Shown piece after piece: positions 47,161 to 59,298 of a stretch of 64,000 bases of DNA; positions within the stretch are counted from its first letter, which is position 1; every line of letters begins with the position of its first letter. Location of the stretch: the NCBI GenBank assembly GCA_030280995.1, contig JASXTE010000016.1:25629501-25693500 (forward strand), read 5' to 3'. A program made the translations under genes and the position numbers. This DNA comes from Hemileia vastatrix (Eukaryota > Basidiomycota > Pucciniomycetes > Pucciniales > Zaghouaniaceae). The notes beneath the pieces are model-generated. The model ran no database searches. It was not told the DNA's origin and saw nothing but the letters and a program-made list of their open reading frames with translations.

Positions 47161-47473
47161 TTTGATTTTTTTTGTATATACTTATTTTTATTTGAGTATT
47201 AAATTTTTATTTTAATTAAAAATTTATTTTAATATTAATTTTTATTAATTTTAACCTGTCATTGAGCAGGGTGTTAGAAAATAAAAATAAAATTGACATT
47301 TTAATATTAATTTTAATTATTCACTAACTTTACCCTTTTGTAATTAGTTAATTTATTATAGGTAAATTTAATGTAAATAAATTAAAATTAATAAAATTAA
47401 AATAATAAGGTGTGGCTTCATCCCAGTAAATAATTAATTTTTTTACTGTGTAAGTCTAGCAGCCTGGCTGACA

Positions 47474-50400
47474 CTAATCATATCTTCAACATTTTGAATT
47501 ATTCTTTCAGCTATACCAGAATTCTGAGGATGGTGAGCTGTAGACAATTTTAACTCACAGCCAAAAATATCCATCAAAGATATGCAAAATTCAGATGTAA
47601 ATTTTGGGTCTCTATCAGAGATAATGGCTTTAGGAAATCCAAAAATATTAAAAATGTAAGTCCACCATAAGAAAACTAATTCTTATGTGGATACATCCTA
47701 GTGGGTGGGAATAAATTTTCACATTTTGGTGAATATATCCACCAAAATCCCACAAGAGTTATAACTTTCTTTACCTTCTACAGGAAGACCTGTGACAAAA
47801 TCCATTTTAATGATTTTAAAAGGATCATCAGGTGCTTCAATGTGTTGTAAAAATCCTGCTATTTTACCTGTCAGTCTATTATATTTTTTACAAGAATCTC
47901 AAGATTCAACATATAATTTAGTGTCTTCAGACATACTAGCCCACCAAGAAGTGTTTTAAATTCTGATTAAGGATTTCTCAAGGTCAAAATGTCCTGCTAA
48001 TATGTCATCACAAAAAAGATTTAAGATGGTTTCTTTCATGGATGGAGGAATAAAAATGACATTGTTCAGTTTTCTCCTTTAATAAAAATAACAATCTTTA
48101 ATGGGAAACTTTCCCCTACTCAAATAATTTTGGTACTTTGGAGGAATAGTTTTTATCAATGCTTGAATAGAAGTATTCTTTGTATCATTAAAGATTGTAA
48201 CTTATTTATTTAAATCAGAATCTTTATCATATGAATCCAGAGCTAATTGTAATAGTTCCTCTTTCATATCAACAATGTATATACCATGTATATGTACTGT
48301 AAAATGTTCAGGTACATAAGCTGGATTGTATACATCAGTTGGAATAGGCAATCTAGAAAAAATATCTTCATTTGAAGGAACATTTCCAGCACTGTGAATA
48401 ATAGTCATTCTACCTCTGTATTCATGAACATCAAGTTGCTACCTAAAGATATGTCTATTTGGTGTTTTTAAGTTCAAGAGGGACTTCACAGCACTTTAAT
48501 CAGTAACTAATTCAAACTTTTGATCATCTAGATAATAATGAAGCTTTTCTAAAGCCCATACAACTGCTATGCACTCTAATTGAGTGGAACCATACTTCAA
48601 TTCCCTGTTTTTCAAGGTTCTTGAAATATAACAAATTACTACTTCTGAAATTTTTTCATTAATAGTTTGTTTCTGGTGTAGAGAAGCACCAATTCCAATA
48701 AAACTTTCATCTGTATAGAGAACAAAAGGCTTATTAAAATCTGGAAGGGCAAGGATTTGAGCTGACATTAAAAATTTCTTTAATGTATCAAAAGCTCTTT
48801 GAGTATCCTTATTCCATATTTAAGCCTCCTCTTTTCTTGTTAGTTTGGTAAGTGGCAAGGCTTTGGCTTGATAATTTTTAATAAAGCAACTTTTCCTTGG
48901 TCTACACATATTTGTAAGCCAGAAACTAAATGTCCTAAAACTTTCAGGGATTGAAAACCAAATTTAAACTTTTTAAAGGAGAGAGTCATGTTAATTTCAT
49001 CCATATTCTGGAAGACTCTATTTAAGTGTTGGATATGTTCATAAAAAGTTTTAGAAAAAACTATGATGTCATAAATATAAACCTTTAACCATCCTTCAAT
49101 TATTTCCTGATGAAATGTATTATCCATTACTTTTTAGAATACTGAAGGGGAATTTATGGGCCAAAAGGCATCCTTACATATTTGTAAATTTTTATATGGG
49201 TTTCAAGTAGCAAAAAAATTTTGGAAGATTTTTCAACAGGTATTTTATGATAATCTTTATTACCATCTTGACAGCTTATAAATTTTGCACCTTTCAAGGT
49301 AGCATGTATTGAGCTAATTCTAGGTGAAGGGTAAATATCATCCACAGTATAAGTATTAAAAGCTCTATAAGCTCCACAAATTCTAGCTTTATCTTTCTCA
49401 TAGGAGAGTAAAACTGGAGAGATGACACAATATTCAGGTGTAACAGCCACTTTTTAAATAATATTCATACTTAATTAATTTGAGATATTATCTTCAATAT
49501 CTTTTCTCTTTGTGGGAGAAGCAGGATAAGGTTTTTTCATAAGGCTAGGAGGTATTTTATTTGAATTTCAGGATAAAGAAATTATCATATCATCTTTAAC
49601 CAATCCAAACACATGTGAACAATGAGCAAAAACCATTGGGAAAGATTTAAATAATTCTCCAATTGAATCTTTTTGATCATCAGTTAACTGATCACCAAAT
49701 GAAGCTGTATTGATTTCAGACAATAATAAATCCATTTCCTTTTTTTTTCTGCCTTTACATTAAATAAAGGAATGAGAAGGTCTCAATAAAGGTGCAGAAT
49801 GGTTTTTAGAAGAAGAAATTTTAAATTTTCTTTTCCCATTCATGCTCAAGGTAAAACAATTGTTTTCAGAATATAATTTAGTGCCAAACATGTTTAAAAT
49901 GTCATTTTTCATGATAAACCAATTGCTTAAATTATCATTTTTCATAACAACAAATTCACAAATGGCTCTAAAAAAACCACCATTATATTTAAAATACAAA
50001 GTGGTCTTGTATTTTCCAATGGGACATAAAACAGAACCATAACCTTTTTATTTTTTAGATGTTATAGGTAATAATTTGCATTGATAGTCCTTATCCATAG
50101 AAGCCAGTGCTCTCTCAGACACCACACTTCCTTGAGCACCAGAATCAATAATAACCTCAAAATTTTAACCATCTATGATAACTGGTGCACTCAAAGGTGA
50201 TATTAAACTGGAACTTTCACTCCACAATATAGGGGGTGGACTTGCTAGCAAGTCCTCAACCTGAACTCAGATGGAACTAAGACTGAACTCATACTGAGCC
50301 CATAATGAACTCTACTTGAAAACGCACCTAAAACTGTTCTGCTGAGTGGTGTTCATCCCTGATTGTATGGTTCCTTTATCAATAGCTCAATGTGTTTTCA

Positions 50401-50720
50401 ATCTGTGGTGAGTTTGGGTCCAAGGTTGCGGACTCACTAACAAGTCCTCCCACCATATTGTGTGGTGTGTCATTAATATCTCTAATTTATTCAGCATTTT
50501 CTACAGTAGATAAGTCAATATCAAAATTTTCAGATCAATTATTTAAATATTGGATATTCTTTTCTAAAACTAGAACTTCTTGAGAAGAATCATTGTCATA
50601 AGAGATATTTCTATTAAAGTAACTTGAGGAATCATCAATAAGAGCTTGAGTATTTTCAGATTCCTCAGTTTGTTCAGCAAGATGAATTTACTTTTCACAA
50701 ATATGTCCTTTCTGACATGG
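47474..50720 (-). pseudogene. Element 5 pol, decayed and truncated
   Basis: Minus strand. Protease region around 50130 (with the MITE just upstream, 50218-50467); conserved NMNGKRKF-type segment at 49860-49820; RT at 49450-48840; RNase H at 48768-48420; integrase from about 48050 to 47474, ending GIAERIIQNVEDMI before the rest of the enzyme. RT has YIYD in place of YIDD (near 49075), so the catalytic Asp is lost. Many stops. Same lineage as elements 2 and 4. Confidence 0.8.
50218..50467. mobile_element. 250-bp MITE with CACYMCACAATAT ends
   Basis: Left end CACTCCACAATATAGGGGG and inverted right end CACCACACAATATGGTGGG align without gaps over about 38 bp, both followed by a GCTAGC-type palindrome (GGACTTGCTAGCAAGTCC on the left). 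Flanks are TTT and TGT, a possible 3-bp duplication with one change. It interrupts element 5 between the AE-IRDIND and SAPVI segments that are adjacent in element 2. No coding capacity. Terminal layout is shared with the 10.5-kb elements. Confidence 0.82.
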
Positions 50721-50729
50721 TTTGTTACA

Positions 50730-53027
50730 TTTAAAATAAGCTTCAGTTTCATATTTCTTTGGTGCAACTGGAGCAGAAATTCAACCAGCTTTGTCTGGAA
50801 GTTTTGTGGAAAGCTTTTGCTGTTCATGATAAGATTTTAAAGTATAATTCCTTGGTTCACATCAATCATTTAGTAGAACTTCATTACAGATATTAATAAA
50901 GGAATTATTCTCTCTTACATGCTCAGTCCTTGCCACACTCAAATATCTCAGAGAATTTGGCAATAGATAGAGAATTTTATCTCACCAAATATCATAATCC
51001 ATTTTAGGATCCATGGCTCTAAGAATTTTTTTTAATTTTCATAAGGAAAACAATAGGTTTTTCAGGAGAGGAGGACACATACTCAGCAGTCTCATATAAT
51101 CTATGCTGGGAAATTATGAACTTGGAACCATGAAATTGATTTTCAATTAATGTTTTCCACTCTTTTCAAGTATAATGCTGATTGTCCAATAAGACAGATT
51201 CATAAAACATCAAAGCAATATTGAAAATAAAGAAATTAATTTAGAGACAATCTCTTCATCTGAAAATTTTTAGGAGTTTTTCAAATTATCAATTCTCTGA
51301 ACAAATTGTTTCCAGTCTGATGAAGAGTCACCATCAAAAGTGCAATACTAATCCAGTTTGGGCCAATTTTTCTGGCTACTGGTATGGTTCATCTATTGAT
51401 TAGATTTATTTAAAATTAATAGTTATCAAAGTTTAACCAGGTGTTTATAAATTTGATTATTTACAGAAACAGCTGGTTCATGACCATTAAAATATTTTTT
51501 GCTAGTAGAAAAAGATTTAACAGACTCATTGTCAGTTTGTTTAATGGCTAAAATATGGGGAAGAAAAGAACTGATTTGTTTAGGCCCTTTTCCTTTATTT
51601 TATGCAGCTTATGGGAAGAAGTATCATGTAAACCATAATGATTAACAGTTAAGGCTGAGAATTTTTCCTGTAAGTCAGAAAAATAACTTCTTATCCTTGG
51701 AATTTCAGACATCTGGTCATTTATTCTTGAAAGGGATAAAAAATTTCTGTCCTCAAAAACCATGTATTTGGTACTCAGAGCTTGGAAATTATTTTTCAGC
51801 TTTTTCAACTCATTGTGTAGAGACTTAATTTCCATTTTCAATGAATAATTTTCTTCAATAAGGGGTTTTAACTCACTCAAATTTTTATGCAGATGAATAT
51901 TTTTATCTGAGATAGCTCTATGATAACTTCTTATTTGTTTTTGTTGGCTAAGTACAATATTCAAAGTTTCTTTGATTTTAAATAAGCTGTATCTTGCACA
52001 GAAGAGCTCACTTTAAAATTTAAGTGAAAATTATTCAATCTATCACTCTCATTTACTAATACCTCTCTCAAATTTTTGTCTTTTACAACATTAAAATTAA
52101 GTGTATCTTTCAATATATCTTCAAAATTTTTCTCAAGCAAGGTATAGACTTCAGGGGAAAGAAAATCATTTTTAAATGCAAGAGAAGGATTAATTAAAAA
52201 AGTAGAAGTAAAATGTAAAGGCTCATCAAATGATAATTTACTAATTACATCAATAGTGCTACTCAATAAATGAAGTTGTCTCTTTATGGGTTTAACTGTT
52301 CTTTCACCATGATCCACAATATTACCTGTGAAGGAAGAAATTTTATTATACATACCAACATTTTTATCAAACAAATTACTTACCATGGAAAGGGAGTAAA
52401 TTCCCCCTCTGCCTTCTTTCTTCTGCCAACCTGATAAGGATGGGACGGAGGAGATGGATGGTAGGTCAGTGTCCTGGATGAGCCAGGGTGCTGAGCTTCT
52501 GGCTGATGAACATTATTTTGGTAATGGTTTATCAGGATATCCCATTTCCACTGTTCCACTTGCAGAGTGCTTTGATTTTGAGTGAAAGAGCTGGGTGCGT
52601 GATGGGGCTGAGGGTGAGGCTGAGAGGCTCGGAAAGGAGGAGGTTGAACCTGCTTGGGACTTAAGAGCTCCTGCATCTGTTGCAAGAGTGTGTCTACTCT
52701 TTTCTTGTACTTCATTATTTCTTCCTTCTGTTCTTTTCTATGGCTGGAAAGATTGTTTATTTGTTGCATAAGAGGTATCTTTTTTATTTTCATACCCTTT
52801 AGAGGCTTTTCCTTATTGATCTGAGGCTTTACTCCTTTCATAGTATTTTGGTGAGGGGGGCTTGCCACTTCTCCTGACATTTATATGTCCTGAAGTGTAT
52901 GAAGGTTTTTTTTCAGCTGAAAAATTCTTGTAAGTTATTTTGAAGAACCTACAGATTCATTATCAACATCCACTTCAATTCCATCAACATAAAGATTATC
53001 CATTCTGTTTGCCAAACTACTAGACAT
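50730..53027 (-). pseudogene. Element 5 gag, coiled-coil type, decayed
   Basis: Begins MSSSLANRMDNLYVDGIEVD near 53027; a TAA then separates it from the frame at 52880-52380, which has KIPLMQQINNLSSHRKE and a Gln/Pro/His-rich tail. 52386-51961 and 51964-51548 are helical and probably coiled. The capsid-like part (51450-50830) is heavily broken. A knuckle-like TKPCQ/KGHIC segment is near 50710. Confidence 0.75.
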
Positions 53028-54888
53028 AAAACTGTGAAAAAAATCAAATGGATTTAATTATACAATTTTATATTTTCAAAATAAAAAATTTAATCAAATG
53101 ATTTTTAAAAATTTAAAAATTTAAATTTATTCAAAAAACCAATTAATCAACCGAAAAATGTAATACAAAAAATATGTAATTACAAATTATTTTATTAAGA
53201 AATAACAATAATTATTATGGGAAAACCCAAAAAGGTTTAATAACTCAATAAAAAACAATTAATACCAAAAATATATTGGTAATATTGGGACTAAGCACTG
53301 AGTACTATTATTGTCAACCAATAAATCATAAAATTTCAATAAAAATTAGTTTAATAATTTATTTTTAAAAAAAATTAATGATACTCTAGGACTAAGATTA
53401 TAACTCTATTATGTCTAGCTATGAAAAAATTAAAAAAAAATATGATCACTTACACTCAGTGATTTAGCAATTAATCCAAAAACACTGTTATTTCAATAAA
53501 AAATTAATAATATATATTAGAGGTGCAAAGGTTTACTTACTGTAGTGATAGAGAAATCACTTTAAAATATATATAAATTAATATATTATAAACCAAAAAG
53601 ATCTAACCCATGTTCAAAACATGTTTGCGGTAAAAATTTTCTTTTTTGTGCTAGGTGGTCTGTGTGTTATGTCATTTGTCAAAAAATGTTGTTGTTTTTC
53701 AGAAAGGCTTCCAATTTTTGGCTGGTTGTCTAGAAGAAGGAGAGAATAAGAGGAAATGAAGGAAAGGAGAAGGAATAAATAATGGAGGAATTAAAAAAGG
53801 TAATAAGAAAATGAAAAGAGTAGAAAATAATAATAAATATTAAATTAAAGAAGAGAGATGCAATGACAAGTTATAGGAATGGCACAACAGTGAGGTTTGG
53901 TTTAGTAGTAAATATGTCATTAAGTAAGTAAATATTTCTCTGCAGAGCTTACAAAGTTTATTATTAATAAACTTAAAGCAACCTTAGATTAATTATTGAG
54001 TATTTATATTAGATTTGTATTACTAATAAAATAATAATAATGTATTGTAAGTATTTTAAATATTGTAATGTAAGTGATTTTTTCCAGAGAGGATTTCCAA
54101 GCCCTTTTATAGGAAAGAGGACCATCTGGGGAGATTAAATTGTATTTACAAAAGATTTTAGTAATGTGAAACAAATAATTAAAAGAATTTAATTAAAGAC
54201 ATAAAAAATAAGAAAATTGAAGCAATAAATTAAACCCATGAATAAGCAGCAAATTTTCCCGAAATAAAGTTCCAAAAAAAGGAATTAATATAATGAAAAA
54301 CTACATGAAAATAAATCCTGAGAACTGTGAGGAAGAAAATCCTAAACAGGAATTACAAATACATGTAAAGGGTTTAATTAAAACAGATAAAATTATTTTC
54401 ACACCCAAATGTATATAAATAATTTTAATTCAGTTATAAAGATAAATTAATTAAGTGTTTCAACTATTTTAAGTGTTTTAATAATCAGTTTAGCTAAAAC
54501 AAATAATTTATTTAATAATGTAACTTATTTAAAGTAATAATTTAATATTATTATATTAAATAAGTGTTTTGATTTATTTAGTAATTTTAATGACACAATT
54601 AAGGGTCAAAAAGCGCCCAATATTTATGGATAACACTATATGATGAGTTGTTTTTGTATATAAATTTTATTATTTAATTTGTAATTCTATTTTAGGTTAA
54701 ATTTGTTATAACACTTATAATATAGTTTTAAATAATTAATTTATTAGTTTAGAAATAATAAATACATAAAAAATGTGCCATGATGTATAGAATATAATAT
54801 ATTTTATATAATAAAAATTTTCTTAATAATAAAATAAATACAATAGGGGGTGTCAGTTTTGGCAAATACACACTTAACTTAAGTGCGG
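53028..54888 (-). repeat. Element 5 leader and 5' LTR-like sequence, cut by element 3
   Basis: AT-rich, no gene seen. On the minus strand TATAAAAGGG (54111-54102) followed by AATCACTTACA marks an LTR promoter, and 53700-54120 resembles the inverted 45480-45100. TTATATTCTAT near 54795 matches the same element family at 44605. The outer limit cannot be fixed because element 3 is inserted at 54889. AGGGGGTGTCAG at 54845-54856 looks like a tract-plus-LTR-start on the plus strand. Confidence 0.45.
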
Positions 54889-55800
54889 TGTAGACAATCC
54901 TATAGTACTAGCTATAGGCCTTCACCAAGGGAGTTGGAGAAAAACCAGAGAGAAAATCCCCTGTCCCTTTAGAAAAACAAGTGATATTTACCTGTTGCAG
55001 CAAATTGGAGATCTGTTTGCTAGACCCTCTAATTAAACACACTTGACCCCTTTAAAAGTGAAGATAATATTCCCAGACAGACTACCAGAAAGAGTTGAAA
55101 TGAACAGTAATATATTCCAACAAAATACAAGCCAATGAGACAGTGAGGAACAGAGAGGTGATAAGTCAAGAGATAAGATGATTCCCCTAAAAATCTTTCC
55201 ACACATGCATCATACAGCCAGTGCACAGACCACCCTGACCAATTCCCCCCCCCCCCCAAAATCCAGCAAAATTGAATAAAAACACTCCAGATGCGCTGCC
55301 CAACCTTCTAAAAAAGAGGTGGGCGGGCCGCCCAACGTTGGAGGTGCCGCCTAGGGGCGGGCAGGCCACTTCTAGGCCCTAAAACACCCATACAACCAAT
55401 AAAAACCCATAACTTCACTAATAAACAAGATAAAGACACATAAGACATACCAAAATGAAAAGAAAATAAAGGACAATAAGCTGAGACATAACAAGTGACC
55501 CTAGCTTAAGCCTACATAAGCACCACTAAGTAATAAACATCCGATAAATACCAATAACAACACCATAACTACCCTATAAAACAAGGTAACCACCCATAAG
55601 GGATACCAAAATGAAGAGAAACGAAAGGACATTAAGCTGAGACATAATAAGTGACCCTATCTTAAACCTCCATAAACACTACTAACTATCACCTAAAGAT
55701 GAAAAAAAACACTAATAACACCATAACCCCAATAACACCCTACATACCAAATACCCCCAAATATGCACTTCAAAGGCCTACCCAGGTTTTGATCACCACA
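54889..55800 (-). repeat. 3' LTR of element 3
   Basis: Starts TGTAGACAATCC and ends GATCACCACA on the plus strand. It contains a C11 run (about 55247-55257) and a GC-rich block at 55315-55380. Open frames here are not considered genes. Confidence 0.9.
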
Positions 55801-57629
55801 TCCTCCCTCCAATCAAGAATGTCCCAATTCTTCCTTCGCCAAAAACCATGTTAAAACACCTCTTCAGAATCTTTACAAACAGCCCATTTCTCTCTTCCAC
55901 CAGATCTTATTCCATCCTAAGTGAACTTCTGAACCAGGAATCCAGGCTTCTTCTTTAAAACTTCTCTTGAACCATGCCTTTAAATTCAATATATCTCTGT
56001 GAAAAAAATATCTTTCTTCTGTTTCTGAATTCAAACTCTGGCTGTACCAGCCTCTAACAATGAAAAGTGATATCCAGTTGACAAGTCTTTCTGACTATAA
56101 CCTTCTTCCAGCATAAACATTTCCTCAGTTTAAAGTCTTGGGGGACTAAAAGCCCTCAGTTTAAAGTCTTGGGGGACTAACAGCCCTCAGTTTAAAGTCT
56201 TGGGGGACTAACAGCCCTCAGTTTATAGTCTTGTGGGACATAAAAAATCCTCAGTTATAGTCTTGGCTGACTGAAAAAACCTTTACAAAATTCAGAAGTT
56301 CCCCCTTGGATCCTTCTGCCTTTACACTTCCACATCACACTGCCTCCCATTCCTCAATTTATAGTCTTGGGGGACTACACCATATACAATCCTCAGTTTA
56401 AAGTCTTAAGGGACTAACACAGTGATCAGTTTAAAGTCTTGACAGACTACTTCTTGACAAACTCTTGAAACCATCCAGTTTAAAGTCTTGGAGGACTACT
56501 AGATCCACAGTAGTAAAATTAAATTCTTGAATAAATCTTTAACAACCAGCCAGTTTTAAGTCTTGGAGGACTAACAGAATTTTCAGTTTAAAGTCTTGAT
56601 GGACATCAACAAATCTTGAGCCTGTAATTAAAAGATCAGTTTAAAGTCTTGAAGGACTTCCAAAAAAAAATCTTGAAGATATATCCCATAAATAACCAAA
56701 CCAAAAACCATCAAAGCCAAAACATTTAACCTCTTTTAACAAATAAAACAAAATAAAATGGTATCCCCCAGCCAATTGATGAGCTGATCCCCTGATACCT
56801 TACCCACATCCAAGTGCACCTTGATGTGGTCACACCTAAAAAAAAAAAAATTATTTTGACTCCTCCTCTTCTACCAAAAACATTTCCAGAGCCCTATCTT
56901 GAGCCTTTGAACAAAATTAGCCTCCATAAAAAATTAAAAGAAAAAAAAGAGAAAAAAAGAAAATAATCTTGAATCCACCACTTTCACATCCAACACCCTA
57001 GAACCACATAGAAAAGCCAGCTCCAGGTCAACAGAAGAGATCACTGGGTGGGCTCCCTCCAATAAGTAAAATTGATGGGATACCACCAGTGATCCAACAC
57101 CAATCCAAAAGCACCAAAAGACATCCAAGGCAATCCAGTTTAAAGTCACAGAGGACTAAAAACCTGAATCACAAAAAAAACAACACTAGAATTTAACTAG
57201 AAAAAAACCAAGTCTTGAAACAGAGATTCTGGGGTAACTGTTCTACAGAGCAGCCAGCTCATCAGTTACCCCCACACTTGCCAAAATAAAATCTAGAAGC
57301 CCCCCCTGGGTACATTCTAACAAAAACACAACATCCAACAAAATTAAGCAAAACCAATAAACATAAGGGGTCCAGCACTTGAAAACCAAAAGAATTTCCA
57401 GTTTAAAGTCATGGTGGACTAAAAACCTGTTAAAGAAAAAAAACCAATACTAGAATTCAACAAAATTAAGAGAAAGGGTTGGAAACAGACAATCTCGGGT
57501 AACTGTTGATAGAGCAGCCAGCCCATCAGTCACCCCCACACTTGCCAAAATAAAATCTAGAAGCCCCACCCCTGGGTACCTTTTAACAAAAAGGATTTTT
57601 CAACACAAATCAAATACAAAGAGGCCAAG
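55801..57629. repeat. Element 3 3' region with hairpin modules
   Basis: No gene seen. Hairpin modules of the element 1 type begin at 56126 and 56157 and recur at about 56190, 56219, 56251, 56357, 56395, 56426, 56473, 56551, 56584 and 56637, with further copies near 57136, 57400 and 57652. Typical: CAGTTTAAAGTC, loop TTGGGG, GACT. Blocks at 56755-56835 and 57035-57080 match 19325-19400 and 19470-19530 of element 1. Confidence 0.75.
57231..57535. other. Two copies of the conserved 3' stem-loop
   Basis: 57231-57272 has GGGGTAACTG pairing with CAGTTACCCC; 57497-57535 has GGGTAACTG opposite CAGTCACCC (one mismatch). Both loops contain AGAGCAGCCAGC. The copies lie in a duplicated segment of about 265 bp (57210-57310 and 57475-57575). 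Confidence 0.7.
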
Positions 57630-59060
57630 TTAAGCAAAAACAAAACAAATTAAGTTGTTTATCCTCATTTGGAGGAATAAGATTCTTGAAATCTCAAGGT
57701 TTAAACCAATAAGTTTTCGACTAGGGCCTGAACCCCCTAAGCTCCTCTTCCAATTCTGATATCCCAACATCAGACCTCCAAACAAATCTTCTATCCTACT
57801 CCATACACTGAGTCTACCATAGTTCACATTACCAGAATACATAAATTCTCCACCCTGTGAAACATCTGGAACCTCCACCACATCTTTAAAATCAACCTGC
57901 ATACCAGTGACATCAAAAACATCACAATTTTCCTCTTCCCTATAGGAATCTTTCTTAGAATCTGCAAAATACTCCAGAATAAAATCCATAACATCAAAAT
58001 AATAATCCTCCTCCAAGCAGAGACCTTCTGATCTTTAGGGAACCACTTGAAAATAATCCTCCTCTATGAGAAAAAGATCCAAGACAGAATCTTTCTTTCC
58101 ATCCAAAAATTCAACTGATACATCTTCCTCCAATAAGCCATTATCTGAACTTGATAAAGAAAAATAATCATCCCACAGAAACCATTCATCAACCGCAGAT
58201 TCCTTCTCAATATCCCGAAATCCTTCTTCATGACCAGAAAAGTTCTCCTTCCCACATAATTCACCCAAACTTGAGTAAATACACTGATCCTCCAGTGTGT
58301 ACATTTCTAAAACATCCAGTGAAGCACATTCCTGAGATCCTATAGAATCCTTTAAAAAAGAAAAATCAGTTTCACAAACATCATCAGAGTCCTCATCTTC
58401 CAAAATTGATGGCTTCAACTCCTCCCTAGAAACTGAATTTTCGGCCACAGTCTCCTGAACCTCTCCATCCAACAGGATTTACTCTCCAGATTCCACATCC
58501 CTATCCATCATACCATCCAAAAATCCCAAAATAACCTCCTTCAGAATAGACATACCAGGAATCTTATTTTCCCCATTTGGAAGAGTCTTCATCAAGTCAG
58601 CCTTTAAAAGAATCTCCAAAACCTCCACCTTTACATTCCTACCCATGGCACTCCAAAATACATACTTGGCCCCATCTTCATGTGGTAATATATCATTATA
58701 TACCAGATAATCCAGAGCCTCCCCAAACTCCTCCATAAATTCCCCATACTGAGAAAGAGAAGTTACACCACCTTTAAATTCCCACTTCCTAGCAATCCCA
58801 TGAAGATCCAACTTTGAGAAAGTAGTAGGACACCTTTTAACCATTTCAATCTTCAACTTTCCCCAGTCCTGACTCCTATATCCTGCCATGCCAGAAACTT
58901 TCTTCTCCACCTCTCTATTACCAATGAAAAAGATTACTTGCCTAACCATGTCCAACAGTGAGGCCCCATCAATCTCAGCAGCAACCTCAAAACTAGCCAA
59001 ACACCCCTTTGCATCCTCTCCCAAAAACCTTGAACCATCCCAAGACTGAATCCTAACCAT
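57630..59060 (-). pseudogene. Element 3 Gag-like protein with acidic C-terminal part
   Basis: One reading frame of 477 codons from the ATG at 59060 to 57630, broken by two TAA codons (58481-58479 and 58037-58035). Residues 1-190 are homologous to element 1 Gag; both have VDGAS/IDGAS, KDLMKELPNGE or ADLMKTLPNGE, and an NREVEK or DREVEK segment. The following 280 residues are strongly acidic (Asp/Glu/Ser) with no knuckle or protease. The end (LSVWSRIEDLFGGLML) weakly resembles the acidic spacer of element 1 Pol before the integrase finger, which would fit an internal deletion from gag into pol. Because the frame resumes in phase after each stop, decay is recent or the stops are read through. 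Confidence 0.75.
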
Positions 59061-59277
59061 CCTAGTAATTCCAAGTTACAGCCTCCAATCTCCACCAAAG
59101 ACACCCAAAGTCCCCCCAAGAGCCTTAGAGACCTAGGAGGGACCAAATCCAACAGAAAAGAAGACCCCTAGACCAACCACAAAGAGATATAGAACCAAAT
59201 CCAAAATCCACCAAAGGAGATCCACCAATGAGAGAAGCCTAGATCAACAGAGATTCCAAAAAGCCAACAGATTTGTA

Positions 59278-59294
59278 CCCCACGTTGGGCCCCA
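59278..59294 (-). other. Primer-binding site of element 3
   Basis: CCCCACGTTGGGCCCCA on the plus strand, one mismatch from the tRNA-Lys(CUU) 3' end, four bases from the 5' LTR. Confidence 0.75.
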
Positions 59295-59298
59295 GAAA

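Larger units (their letters stand above)
44379..47473 (+). repeat. LTR-like region bounded by 14-bp inverted ends
   Basis: Begins TGTCAGCCAGGCTG and ends CAGCCTGGCTGACA. A core promoter at 45113 reads on the plus strand, and sequence downstream of it resembles the element 5 leader-side LTR (53700-54120) in inverted orientation. At about 46674 is TTGTTGGGGGTC, similar to the element 2 primer region. The left border abuts element 4 gag and the right border abuts element 5 integrase, and no target duplication is evident. Probably a rearranged plus-strand LTR and leader; exact limits are uncertain. Confidence 0.45.

Noticed and set aside
54889..55400. Minus-strand open frames in the element 3 LTRs (55029-55369 and 59439-59774)
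   Set aside because: They lie wholly inside LTR sequence, start far from any promoter, and are disrupted differently in the two copies.
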